Shown: in pieces, positions 25,510 through 34,061 of the stretch
Position numbering within the stretch: the first letter of the stretch is position 1
How the letters are laid out: every line of letters starts with the position of its first letter
Source: Acinetobacter dispersus
Lineage (GTDB): Bacteria; Pseudomonadota; Gammaproteobacteria; Pseudomonadales; Moraxellaceae
NCBI RefSeq assembly: GCF_009884975.1
Contig: NZ_CP041970.1
Location: forward strand, 3,960,841-4,024,840
Direction: 5' to 3'
Length of the DNA stretch: 64,000 bases
The notes under the pieces: model-generated
Seen by the model: only the letters and a program-made list of their open reading frames with translations
Databases searched by the model: none
What the model was told of the DNA's origin: nothing
Made by a program: the position numbers and the translations under genes

Positions 25510-26919
25510 TTAATGTCTGTCATCAAATTCATTATGCTGTGGCGCATTGTATTTGAAGCCTTTAGTCTTATAAGCAAGATAACCGACACCGATTACTGCC
25601 CAAGCCAGACCAATCTGTAAAGCCAATTTATCAATTTCTAACCACATCATAAACACGCTGGCGAAACCCAGTGTAGGAATGATGATGTAACTGATAATGT
25701 CTTTTGGTGTCTTGTTCTTGCCATCTCGCAACGCGTAGCGAGAAATCACCGAGAAGTTAACAAAGCTAAATGCAGTTAAAGCACCGAAGCTAATCAAGTT
25801 CACGATATGCTCAAGATCAAGGAAACCAGCAGACAATGCAACAACACCTACAATCAAGATGTTGTAAGTTGGTGTATGCAAACGTGGACTAATATGACCG
25901 AATAACTTCTTATTGATCACGCCATCACGACCCATCACATACATTAAACGCGATACACCTGCATGTGCCGAAATACCAGATGCCATCACTGCCACGACTG
26001 CAAAGTATAAAACCATGGTCTTAAATGCAAGGCTACCAATCGCTGCAACCATAACTGGCTGAGACTCGTCCAGTGGGTTGAAGTAAGTACTCGGATTACT
26101 TGGGAAGTAAAGCTGAATAAAGTATGTGCTGACAATGAAGATGATACCCGCAACCAATGCTGTAGTGAAAATTGCGCGTGGCAAAGTTTTTTCAGCATCT
26201 TTGGTTTCTTCTGCAAGTGAAGAAAGCGCATCAAAACCAGTAAATGAGAAGCATAGAACGGTTGCTCCTGCAATTAAAGCCCCGACAGAGGTCATTTCAT
26301 TCCAGAATGGCGCAAGTGACCATAATTCAGCTTTGTCTGGATTCAGCGTGCCATCGGCATAAACCCCTTGTGTGAGCAGGATATAGACCTGATACACAAA
26401 GTAGAAAATCACACCAAGCTGGATCACCACAATGGTACTGTTAAAACGCGCAACAAAACGTGCACCAAACAGGTTGATCACCGTCATCAGGACGGTTAAA
26501 CCAATCACCCAAATCCAGTTGTTCACTTCTGGGAATAATGCTCTCAAATAAATATCAGCAAGGATGATATTCACCAGAGGAGAGAGCAAATAATCTAACC
26601 ATGAAGACCAACCCACCATAAAACCAACATTAGGGTGAATCGACTTTTGGGCATAGGTATATGCAGAACCAGAAGACGGATAACGACGAATCATGTGACC
26701 ATAACTGATCGACGTTAAAAGAATTGCAACTAAGGCAAATATGTAGGAAGTCGGTACATGACCACCACTTCTTTCAGATACTAAACCAAACGTATCAAAT
26801 AAAGTTAATGGTTGAATATAAGCTAAGCCAATAATGATGATGTGCCAAAGCACAAGATTCTTTTGAAGCTTCGCTGTTGGTTGAGTCCCAGATAAATTTG
26901 TCAACGGCGTTATCCTCAT
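25510..26919 (-). CDS. APC-family permease, PuuP (putrescine importer)-like
   Basis: A 469-residue permease with about 12 hydrophobic segments. It aligns by memory with E. coli PuuP over its length: IGLAYIQPLTLFDTFGLVS, GSAYTYAQKSIHPNVGFMVG, VLCFSFTGFDALSSLAEET, SGISAHAGVSRLMYVMGRDG. It probably imports putrescine or a related amine by proton symport. No other puu gene is adjacent; the next gene upstream on the same strand is an iron-dependent alcohol dehydrogenase, but a terminator lies between. A 9-bp inverted repeat lies in its leader at 26952-26976. Confidence 0.83.
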   Translation of the reverse strand: MRITPLTNLSGTQPTAKLQKNLVLWHIIIIGLAYIQPLTLFDTFGLVSERSGGHVPTSYIFALVAILLTSISYGHMIRRYPSSGSAYTYAQKSIHPNVGFMVGWSSWLDYLLSPLVNIILADIYLRALFPEVNNWIWVIGLTVLMTVINLFGARFVARFNSTIVVIQLGVIFYFVYQVYILLTQGVYADGTLNPDKAELWSLAPFWNEMTSVGALIAGATVLCFSFTGFDALSSLAEETKDAEKTLPRAIFTTALVAGIIFIVSTYFIQLYFPSNPSTYFNPLDESQPVMVAAIGSLAFKTMVLYFAVVAVMASGISAHAGVSRLMYVMGRDGVINKKLFGHISPRLHTPTYNILIVGVVALSAGFLDLEHIVNLISFGALTAFSFVNFSVISRYALRDGKNKTPKDIISYIIIPTLGFASVFMMWLEIDKLALQIGLAWAVIGVGYLAYKTKGFKYNAPQHNEFDDRH

Positions 26920-26951
26920 AATCGTTGATCAAAGATCAGCCATAGTGTTAA

Positions 26952-26976
26952 GGATCGTTTGAGACAAAAACGATCC
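26952..26976. promoter_or_regulatory. Inverted repeat upstream of the PuuP-like permease
   Basis: GGATCGTTT (26952-26960) and AAACGATCC (26968-26976) with a seven-base spacer, about 33 bp upstream of the permease start. It may be a repressor site or a leader hairpin. Confidence 0.5.
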
Positions 26977-27108
26977 CCCGTACAAAAAACGAAAGTGCGC
27001 CAATCTATCCTAAAACACTATAAATTGTCAGTACTTTTATGCTTTTTTTAGCAATTTTTTTGCCAATTGGGTAAAGAAATAGATGAATAAAGATTCACTT
27101 AAAAACGA

Positions 27109-27143
27109 AAAGCCCCGATATTCAATCAATATCGAGGCTTTTA
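27109..27143 (-). terminator. Likely terminator after the iron-containing alcohol dehydrogenase
   Basis: AAAAGCC.CGATATT / AATATCG.GGCTTTT long hairpin with one mismatch, on the minus strand just after the dehydrogenase stop; the T tract is short (TTTT). Confidence 0.7.
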
Positions 27144-27172
27144 CGCAGGAATACTTGATTTAACTCAATGTA

Positions 27173-28357
27173 TTACCATGCTTTTTGCAAGATTGCACGA
27201 ATGTCTTGCAAGTTTGCTTCTTTCGGGTTGTAAATGATGGAACCATCATTCAATGCTTTATCCGCAACTTCATCAAGCTGTGCTTCAGTGACTTTACCTG
27301 TTTCACGTAATGTACGTGGCAGTTTGGTCAGGCTGAAAAGACGATCACGCATTGCTAAAATCGTCGCAATTGCTTTGTCTGCACGTAAGTTTGCAGGAGT
27401 TTGTGCATAAATATCTGCACCCGCGAGTGGCAACAGTAACTCACCGATCTTGTCGCCATTAATCTCTTTGTTGTATTCCAGCACGTATGGCAGGAATAAG
27501 TTCATGCATAAGCCGTGGGGCAGATGTGCAACTGCACCAAGCGCATGACCCAATGAATGAACTAAACCCACCATTGAATTAGAGAAAGCAATACCCGCCA
27601 TAGTGGATGCCTGAGCCAATTCTAAACGGCCTTGTGCATCACTTGGATTGTCTAATACTTTAAAGAGATTTTCACTGATCTTCTTAATCCCTGCACTGGC
27701 ATAAGCATCACTCAGTGGATTTGCTGCTAAGCAAGTATAAGCTTCCACGCAATGAGTTAATGCATCCATTCCAGTCATGGCGGTCAGATGTGGTGGTAAA
27801 GTCTGGGTCATGCGTGGATCAAGAATCGCGGCATGCGGCATTAAGTAATACGAGGCAAAAGCCAGTTTTACATTGCGTTGCGTATCCGAAACCACAGCCA
27901 CCATAGTTACTTCTGAACCAGTACCTGAAGTCGTTGGAATTACGAAAAAAGGTTTAAGTGGTTTTGGCAGGTTATGAGCACCTGAATATTGCAGTAGATC
28001 ATCACCACCTTCAGACACCAAGATATTGGTCGCTTTAGAGGTATCGATGACTGAGCCACCACCAATCGCAATGATCGCATCACATTTTTTCTGGCGGTAA
28101 AGTTCTGCTGCTAAGCGAACGACTTCCAAGCTAGAATCAGGTGGAACATCATCAAAGATCGCACCAATTACAGCATCAGTTGTACTAAAAGCTGCTTCGA
28201 TTGGGCTAAGTAAACCATTAGCACGTACGCCTTTATCGGTAATGATCATTGGGCGTTTTGCGCCAAGCGTCGCAAGTTCAAACGGGATATGCTCTAAGGC
28301 AGCGTTACCAGCAATGACTTTTACAGGACAGAAAAACTCGTAATAAGGCTTAGCCAT
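27173..28357 (-). CDS. Iron-containing alcohol dehydrogenase
   Basis: A 394-residue group III alcohol dehydrogenase. The NAD(P) region carries DAIIAIGGGSVIDTSKA and TTSGTGSEVT. Metal-binding segments are TGMDALTHCVEAY and LVHSLGHALGAVAHLPHG, with the conserved Asp and His residues. It oxidises primary alcohols or reduces aldehydes; the exact substrate is not readable. GGAG eight bases upstream supports ATG 28357. The SCP2-like gene ends one base upstream, so the two form an operon. Confidence 0.9.
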   Translation of the reverse strand: MAKPYYEFFCPVKVIAGNAALEHIPFELATLGAKRPMIITDKGVRANGLLSPIEAAFSTTDAVIGAIFDDVPPDSSLEVVRLAAELYRQKKCDAIIAIGGGSVIDTSKATNILVSEGGDDLLQYSGAHNLPKPLKPFFVIPTTSGTGSEVTMVAVVSDTQRNVKLAFASYYLMPHAAILDPRMTQTLPPHLTAMTGMDALTHCVEAYTCLAANPLSDAYASAGIKKISENLFKVLDNPSDAQGRLELAQASTMAGIAFSNSMVGLVHSLGHALGAVAHLPHGLCMNLFLPYVLEYNKEINGDKIGELLLPLAGADIYAQTPANLRADKAIATILAMRDRLFSLTKLPRTLRETGKVTEAQLDEVADKALNDGSIIYNPKEANLQDIRAILQKAW

Positions 28358-28358
28358 G

Positions 28359-28892
28359 TTATGCGCTCCGTTTCAGATATGATTTTGCGACTTTAAGATA
28401 AATATTTTTTGCACCCGTGAATTTTTCTTTTAATGTTAATTCAGCAGGGTAGCGCTTGACTGCAAGTGAAGCGATTAGCTTAGGTAAAATCAGGGCTTCC
28501 ATTTTATTCAAGCAACGCACCAGACGGATGGCGCTTGAAACATCTCCATCAGCAATCATACGGTCATTGGCAAAGGCTTGTGCCGTACTTTCTTGGAAAG
28601 AAAATACCAAAAAGGCGTGGGTTAAATGCTTGAAGGTAATGGTTAAATCAGGCTTGCCTTTGTAGTTGGACAATAGCTCTAATTGTTTTTCTTCGGTTAC
28701 TCGAGCAACAAATGCAGGTCCATTTGGGAAAACATTCATTGAAAGGATAAAACCAACAGGAAACTTCGACACTTCCTGTTGTACTTCATCATCCACTTGG
28801 CTTGCCATCACGAGGCCACGACCCACAACATCCATCATGAGTTTGACGTAGGCAAATTGCAACGTGGGCTTCACTGCTTTGGTTGAAATCAC
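28359..28892 (-). CDS. SCP2-like (sterol carrier domain) protein of unknown function
   Basis: A 177-residue protein without signal peptide. The middle part, KPDLTITFKHLTHAFLVFS followed by AQAFANDRMIADGDVSSAIR, resembles the SCP2 lipid-binding fold (YDLTITG...G..K..GD pattern). It starts with GTG 28892, preceded by AAGGG. The stop lies one base before the ADH start, so the proteins are likely made together. A role presenting a hydrophobic substrate to the dehydrogenase is plausible but inferred. Confidence 0.68.
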   Translation of the reverse strand: MISTKAVKPTLQFAYVKLMMDVVGRGLVMASQVDDEVQQEVSKFPVGFILSMNVFPNGPAFVARVTEEKQLELLSNYKGKPDLTITFKHLTHAFLVFSFQESTAQAFANDRMIADGDVSSAIRLVRCLNKMEALILPKLIASLAVKRYPAELTLKEKFTGAKNIYLKVAKSYLKRSA

Positions 28893-28973
28893 TTGCGTAT
28901 CCCTTGTTAAAATTATGCAAAAGCTAATTTAGAGTATTTACTCTAATTTATTTTATTAGAATTGAAAAGTAAA

Positions 28974-29627
28974 TTATTCAGATTTGACTACAAGGTCATT
29001 AAACAAATCGGTATTTTTTAAATAAGTAATGAAAGTATCACAGAGCTGTTCAAAGCTTGGGTAATCTTCAAGTAAGTCTTGCAGGCGCACCATTTCTAAA
29101 CCTGCATACCCGCATGGGTTAATGGTTTGAAAGCCAGTTAAGTCACAGTCAATATTCAGGGCAAGACCATGATAACTACGACCACGACGAATTTTAAAAC
29201 CGAGTGAACCAATTTTACGCCCATCTACATATACCCCAGGTGCATCTGGTTTGGCGTAAGCATCGATATTGTACTGTTTGAGCAGATCAATCATAGCTTG
29301 TTCTGCAAAACTGACCAAAGTACGGACATGCCACTTCAAGCGATTGAGATCCAAAAGGAAATAGGCCACCAGTTGGCCTTTGCCATGCCAAGTGACCTGA
29401 CCGCCACGATCAGTATGAACAATTGGAAGATTACTGTGCATAAGGATGTGTTCTGCTTTACCTGCTTGGCCTTGGGTCAAGACATCTTGGTGTTGTAATA
29501 ACCAGACTTCATCAGGGGTGTTTTCATCACGATTAGTTGTGAAGTCTTTCATTGCTTCAAAACGCGTCGTGTAATCTTGTAGATCATTGAAACAACGAAT
29601 GATTAAAGTTGGTTTTACAGCACTCAT
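28974..29627 (-). CDS. lipB: Octanoyl-[ACP]:protein N-octanoyltransferase
   Basis: A 217-residue LipB. Signature blocks: DRGGQVTWHGKGQLVAYFL, DGRKIGSLGFKIRRGRSYHG with the catalytic Lys, and INPCGYAGLEMV with the catalytic Cys. It transfers octanoate from acyl-carrier protein to lipoyl domains such as SucB (this window). The neighbouring ybeD is the usual lipB partner. ATG 29627 has AGGATG about 11 bases upstream. Confidence 0.94.
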   Translation of the reverse strand: MSAVKPTLIIRCFNDLQDYTTRFEAMKDFTTNRDENTPDEVWLLQHQDVLTQGQAGKAEHILMHSNLPIVHTDRGGQVTWHGKGQLVAYFLLDLNRLKWHVRTLVSFAEQAMIDLLKQYNIDAYAKPDAPGVYVDGRKIGSLGFKIRRGRSYHGLALNIDCDLTGFQTINPCGYAGLEMVRLQDLLEDYPSFEQLCDTFITYLKNTDLFNDLVVKSE

Positions 29628-29737
29628 TACAACAGAACATCCTTTACAGTTTTTAAATGGTCAATAGCTTAATTATGTAATGATTTGGGGAAGATAAATA
29701 GCTATTTATCAAAATGTTGAAGCTTATTTTTTAGTGC

Positions 29738-29770
29738 AAAAAAAAATCCAAAACACTTTCGTATTTTGGA
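29738..29770 (-). terminator. Terminator after ybeD
   Basis: On the minus strand TCCAAAA / TTTTGGA hairpin followed by about nine T. Confidence 0.8.
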
Positions 29771-29778
29771 CTTCTTTA

Positions 29779-30066
29779 TTAAAGCGCTGTCTTAATTAAA
29801 GGACAGGCTGCAAGATCAGCGTATAAGGCATGAACTTGTTCCAGCTCTTCAAAGCGTAATTGTGCCGTTAAAGAGTGGTATTTGCCTGTACGAGACGGCT
29901 GAACTTTCACTGTGTCGCCATCAAATTCAGGGAAGTGCTTCTGCAAAATATCAACAACAGCCACTCGAAGTTCATCCCCTGCATTACCAATCAATTTGAT
30001 CGGATAGTCCATCGGGAAAACCCAAAGATGTTCTTGCAATTCACGAGAAGGAGTGCGGTCTAACAT
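29779..30066 (-). CDS. ybeD: YbeD/DUF493 family protein
   Basis: A 95-residue ferredoxin-like-fold protein of the DUF493 (UPF0250) family: ELQEHLWVFPMDYPIKLIGN at the N-terminus and KYHSLTAQLRFEELEQVHALY at the C-terminus. In gammaproteobacteria it lies next to lipB, as here, and a regulatory role in lipoate metabolism has been suggested. AGAGG six bases upstream marks ATG 30066; the frame is open further, but without support. Confidence 0.87.
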   Translation of the reverse strand: MLDRTPSRELQEHLWVFPMDYPIKLIGNAGDELRVAVVDILQKHFPEFDGDTVKVQPSRTGKYHSLTAQLRFEELEQVHALYADLAACPLIKTAL

Positions 30067-30086
30067 GAGCAACCTCTTAATTTGAA

Positions 30087-30110
30087 ACGCCTGCATCAGT
30101 GCAGGCGCTT
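30087..30110 (-). terminator. Likely terminator after rpoD
   Basis: CGCCTGCA / TGCAGGCG hairpin with a four-base loop and short T stretch, between the rpoD stop and the ybeD start on the minus strand. Confidence 0.6.
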
Positions 30111-30195
30111 TTGATCTAATACATAAATGGGGATGAAGTGTTGAACTTCAAGTCTTAAGTAAGGGCTTTAACCCTCACTCAAGATATCCCAAATA

Positions 30196-32082
30196 TTAGT
30201 CATTTTCCAAGAAAGAACGTAAGTGTTCTGAACGAGAAGGGTGGCGAAGTTTACGTAATGCTTTCGCTTCAATCTGACGAATACGTTCACGTGTTACATC
30301 AAACTGTTTACCAACTTCTTCTAAAGTATGATCGGTTGGCATATCAATACCAAAACGCATTTTCAATACTTTTGCTTCACGTTCAGTTAAGTTTTCAAGT
30401 ACTTCACGCGTCGCTTCTTTTAAGCCTTCCGAAGTTGCAGCATCAATTGGAGAAGTGATGTTGCCATCTTCAATGAAGTCACCAAGATGCGAATCTTCAT
30501 CATCACCAATCGGTGTTTCCATCGAAATTGGTTCTTTTGCGATTTTAAGTACTTTACGAACTTTAACTTCGTCCATTTCCAGACGTTCGCCTAATTCTTC
30601 AGGAGTTGGTTCACGGCCCATTTCTTGAAGAAGTTGACGAGAAACACGGTTGATCTTGTTGATTGTCTCAATCATGTGTACTGGAATACGAATGGTACGT
30701 GCTTGGTCTGCAATCGAACGTGTGATCGCCTGACGAATCCACCAAGTTGCATAGGTCGAGAATTTATAACCACGACGGTATTCAAACTTGTCTACGGCTT
30801 TCATCAAACCGATGTTACCTTCTTGAATTAGATCGAGGAATTGCAAGCCACGGTTGGTGTATTTCTTCGCAATCGAAATTACCAAACGTAAGTTTGCTTC
30901 AACCATCTCTTTCTTGGCACGACGTGCTTTTGCTTCACCAACTGTCATACGTTTAGAGATATCTTTGATATCTTTAACGTTTAGACCAAGATCTTTCTCA
31001 ATATCAGCAATCTTTTGTTGGAATGCCAATACATCAGGACGAACTTTTTCTAAATGCCCTTTGGTTTCAGCAGGTGCTTTTGCAATCTGCTCATCTAACC
31101 AAGCTAGATTTGATTCTTGCTCAGGGAAGCTAAGACGGAACTGATTACGATCCATACGGCCACGACGTACTGCATAACGCATGATTTCACGTTCGTTTGA
31201 ACGGATTTGTTCATGAGTACCACGAATCATTTCTGAAATGATTTCAAATAAACGAGGTGTGAATTTGAACATCATGAACACAGCAGCAAGCGACTCAAGC
31301 GCAGCATCCGCTTCAGCACTGTTACGGCCATGTTTTGCGATGATTGCTTTAGTCTCATTCCAAGCGTTTTCTAGCTCAGTGAAACGTGCTTTTGCAATTT
31401 CAGGGTCTGGACCAGAGTCACCTTCAGAATCATCATCACCTTCAGACTCTTCTTCTTCGTCATCATCATCAAGTTTGACATCTTTCGCTTTAGATGGAGA
31501 TTTTTCATCATCTTCTTCAAGCTCAGCTTCTTCTTCAAGAACTTCAGGAATTTCTTCATCAGATTCTGGATCTAAATAGCCAGAGAGAATATCGGCAAGA
31601 CGACGCTCACCTGTTAAAAAGTCATTATATTCTTGTAAAACAACTTCAACCGCATTTGGCCAGTAAGCAATCGAATGTAAAACGTCACGAATACCTTCTT
31701 CGATACGTTTTGCAATGCTAATTTCGCCTTCACGCGTAAGAAGTTCAACCGTACCCATTTCACGCATATACATACGGACAGGGTCAGTGGTACGACCAGG
31801 CTCACTTTCAACCGATGCTAATACGGCAGCAGCTTCTTCCTCAGCAACCTCATCGGCCGCTTCAGTTGATTCACCAAACATGGTGTCGTCAGTTTCTGGC
31901 GCACGTTCATGCACTGGAATACCAACGTCTTGAAGCATCTGAATGATGTCTTCAATCTGCTCACTTTCCGTAATTGAGTCTGGTAGATGATCGTTAACCT
32001 CAGCGTAAGTTAAATAACCTTGCTCTTTGCCTCGGCTAATCAGAGCCGCTACTTGCGAAGTAGGGGAATTCATATCGCTCAT
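30196..32082 (-). CDS. rpoD: RNA polymerase primary sigma factor (sigma-70)
   Basis: A 628-residue primary sigma factor. Region 1.1 is at the N-terminus; then a strongly acidic spacer at about residues 185-225 (runs of Asp/Glu with Ser), longer and more acidic than in many relatives. Region 2 carries RLVISIAKKYTNRGLQFLD, QEGNIGLMKAVDKFEYRRGY and ATWWIRQAITRSIADQ; region 4.2 has EEVGKQFDVTRERIRQIEAK. It directs core polymerase to housekeeping promoters such as those at 13233, 24839 and 32362. Its own promoter probably lies in the 350-bp gap upstream, where TGCTATCAT (minus strand, 32125-32135) looks like an extended -10. Confidence 0.97.
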   Translation of the reverse strand: MSDMNSPTSQVAALISRGKEQGYLTYAEVNDHLPDSITESEQIEDIIQMLQDVGIPVHERAPETDDTMFGESTEAADEVAEEEAAAVLASVESEPGRTTDPVRMYMREMGTVELLTREGEISIAKRIEEGIRDVLHSIAYWPNAVEVVLQEYNDFLTGERRLADILSGYLDPESDEEIPEVLEEEAELEEDDEKSPSKAKDVKLDDDDEEEESEGDDDSEGDSGPDPEIAKARFTELENAWNETKAIIAKHGRNSAEADAALESLAAVFMMFKFTPRLFEIISEMIRGTHEQIRSNEREIMRYAVRRGRMDRNQFRLSFPEQESNLAWLDEQIAKAPAETKGHLEKVRPDVLAFQQKIADIEKDLGLNVKDIKDISKRMTVGEAKARRAKKEMVEANLRLVISIAKKYTNRGLQFLDLIQEGNIGLMKAVDKFEYRRGYKFSTYATWWIRQAITRSIADQARTIRIPVHMIETINKINRVSRQLLQEMGREPTPEELGERLEMDEVKVRKVLKIAKEPISMETPIGDDEDSHLGDFIEDGNITSPIDAATSEGLKEATREVLENLTEREAKVLKMRFGIDMPTDHTLEEVGKQFDVTRERIRQIEAKALRKLRHPSRSEHLRSFLEND

Positions 32083-32430
32083 CTTTGCTTACTCTTTTGT
32101 TGAATCTGGGGCGGTGAAAAACCGTGCATGATAGCACAATTCACGATGAATGTTTTGGATTCGATCCGTTAACTTTAAAATAAAAATAGCTTTGATTTCA
32201 CGTTCGTTCCTTGAATATGGGGTTAAGTCATAATTTTTCAAGCTGTTGATCCTGATTGCAGAACTTTTTTGATTGCTGTTGTCCTTAGATTATAAATACA
32301 CAAAAAAACTGATGAAAAAAAGTACAAAACATCATTTTATAGCAAAAAAAACAAATAAAACTTGACAAGGTTCGTGAAGACCGATAAATAGCGGCTAGAC
32401 CCATTTATATTTTTTCATTAGAGGTACTTA
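32083..32430. other. Divergent intergenic region rpoD / small acidic gene
   Basis: Holds an extended -10-like TGCTATCAT for rpoD on the minus strand and the TTGACA promoter for the plus-strand gene. Otherwise AT-rich with nothing else seen. Confidence 0.5.
32362..32390 (+). promoter_or_regulatory. Promoter of the PA3496-like / UPF0149 unit
   Basis: TTGACA (32362-32367), 17-bp spacer, TAAATA (32385-32390), about 40 bp before the GTG start. Confidence 0.65.
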
Positions 32431-32637
32431 GTGTCTTCTACAGATTTTGAATTAGATGATGATAACTATGGTGAAGATGATGCAGGTTTTGATGAGTCAT
32501 CTGGAAAAATTACTGCCAAAGAATCATTAGAAAAGCGCCGTTTGATCGATGATCTCTTGGCTCAACGTCGTTTAGAGCGAGAATTAAAAGATTTTGATTA
32601 TGATTTCGACGACGATGACCTCGGTGACGAAGACTAA
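32431..32637 (+). CDS. Small acidic PA3496-family-like protein
   Basis: 68 residues, very acidic at both ends (ELDDDNYGEDD and DYDFDDDDLGDED) with a basic helix ESLEKRRLIDDLLAQRRLER in the middle. This layout resembles the pseudomonad PA3496 family. Start GTG 32431 with AGAGGT well spaced. Same strand and 71 bp upstream of the UPF0149 gene. Function unknown; the family label of envelope integrity protein is putative. Confidence 0.72.
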   Translation: MSSTDFELDDDNYGEDDAGFDESSGKITAKESLEKRRLIDDLLAQRRLERELKDFDYDFDDDDLGDED

Positions 32638-32708
32638 GCAAAATTGCTGAGACTTTGCGCCTGAAAATGTTATGCTGTTGCCGATGTATTTTTGAAGTTG
32701 GATAAAGA

Positions 32709-33233
32709 ATGAGCACGTTAGATTTAGACTTATTAAGTAATTATCTTGACGGTGATCAAAACGAATATGGTCTAGATTTCGCAGCGACTCATGGCTTTTT
32801 GTGCGCGATTGCGGTTGGACCAAAATTTGATCGTTGGTTAGATGAGCTTTTTGAGAGCAACCAGAAGAAATTACCTGCTGAAATTATTGAGCAAATCCAT
32901 GCATGGTTAGACTCTATTCGCCAAGATTTAGCGAATGAAAATGGAATCGAATTTCCATTTGAAATCGAAGAGGCAAGTGTCGAATCTAGTCTTGGTGATT
33001 GGAGTGTGGGCTTCGTTGATGCAATGTTCTTAAATGAAGATGCATGGTTTGCACCAGAGTTTGAAGAGCAGTTGATTGACTTAACACTTCCAGTGATGGT
33101 GTTCAGCGGTATTGATGAAGAAGATCCACAAATGGAATCATTCCGCCGTAATGGTCAGTTGATGGATGAATTAGCGGAAGAAATTCCAAATAATTTAAAT
33201 GAACTTTATTTGATGTATCACACACCAGCGTGA
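32709..33233 (+). CDS. YecA/YgfB (UPF0149) family protein
   Basis: A 174-residue acidic protein. LDFAATHGFLCAIAVGP near residue 30, WLDELFE, and the C-terminal NLNELYLMYH are typical of UPF0149 (YgfB). In Pseudomonas YgfB modulates expression of stress and resistance genes; its role here is unknown. It is probably in one unit with the small acidic gene upstream and is closed by the terminator at 33291. Confidence 0.88.
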   Translation: MSTLDLDLLSNYLDGDQNEYGLDFAATHGFLCAIAVGPKFDRWLDELFESNQKKLPAEIIEQIHAWLDSIRQDLANENGIEFPFEIEEASVESSLGDWSVGFVDAMFLNEDAWFAPEFEEQLIDLTLPVMVFSGIDEEDPQMESFRRNGQLMDELAEEIPNNLNELYLMYHTPA

Positions 33234-33290
33234 TCGATATTTTGAGCGACTGCAAGGGTAGCTCATATATCACATAGCAGATTCAATATT

Positions 33291-33318
33291 AAAACGTCCC
33301 GAGAGGACGTTTTTTATT
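33291..33318 (+). terminator. Rho-independent terminator after UPF0149 gene
   Basis: AAAACGTCC / GGACGTTTTTT hairpin with loop CGAGA. Confidence 0.9.
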
Positions 33319-33354
33319 GCTGAATTTTTGCTCCAAGTTTTTTGAATGAATCGT

Positions 33355-33960
33355 TTAAAAAGTAGTAAAAAATAAACTCAGCCCTAATGCACCCAAGACA
33401 ATGCCAATCGTTCGGTTGATGTGGATTTGCTTGGCTAGAATTTTATTTCTAATCTTGGGCGCGGAGCAGAAAAGTGCAATAAGTCCAAACCAAAGCAGAT
33501 GAGTTCCCGACATGAAAATGCTGTAGGCGAATAGCTTCGCACTGTTATTTTCTGGTGTCATGATTTGCACAAAAATACTGATCACAAAGAGTGTGGTTTT
33601 GGGATTCAGGCTATTGGTTAAAAAGCCCTGTTTGAATGCTTGCCAATCGGTTATATCTAAGCTCTTCACATCTAAATTGACTGGGCTTTGGGTAAATGTT
33701 TTGTAACCGATATAAATCAAATAGCTGGCACCGAGATATTGGATCAAATGAATTAAACTCGGAAGATATTGTTGTAAAAAAGTGAGTCCAATTAAACTAT
33801 AGCTAATGTGGACCCATACACCACAAGCAATACCGCAAGCTGTATATAACCCTAAATTCCGTCCATAGAGATAGCTGTTTCGAGTCACTAGGGCAAAGTC
33901 TGCACCTGGACTGATGACGGCAAGTATCGTGACTAAGCCAACGGTTATGATTTCATTCAC
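33355..33960 (-). CDS. LysE/RhtB-family amino-acid exporter
   Basis: A 201-residue membrane protein with about six spans. ISPGADFALVTRNSYLYGR near the N-terminus is the LysE/RhtB signature, and LGASYLIYIGYKTF follows. It exports amino acids or derivatives. The start is GTG 33960, with AGGA eight bases upstream. It is divergent from a LysR-type regulator gene that is likely to control it. Confidence 0.87.
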   Translation of the reverse strand: MNEIITVGLVTILAVISPGADFALVTRNSYLYGRNLGLYTACGIACGVWVHISYSLIGLTFLQQYLPSLIHLIQYLGASYLIYIGYKTFTQSPVNLDVKSLDITDWQAFKQGFLTNSLNPKTTLFVISIFVQIMTPENNSAKLFAYSIFMSGTHLLWFGLIALFCSAPKIRNKILAKQIHINRTIGIVLGALGLSLFFTTF

Positions 33961-34007
33961 TCATCTATTCCTAGATTGATGTATTAAAGATTTTTTATAT
34001 TTTTCAT

Positions 34008-34047
34008 ATTCTTGCTATATTTAAAATTGAAGTTAATTCTTGCTATA
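34008..34047. promoter_or_regulatory. 12-bp direct repeat between LysE and LysR genes
   Basis: ATTCTTGCTATA occurs at 34008-34019 and again at 34036-34047, 28 bp apart. Each copy contains an extended -10-like TTGCTATA. It may be paired promoters or a regulator site of the LysR protein. Confidence 0.45.
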
Positions 34048-34061
34048 CATGAGTTTTTGGA

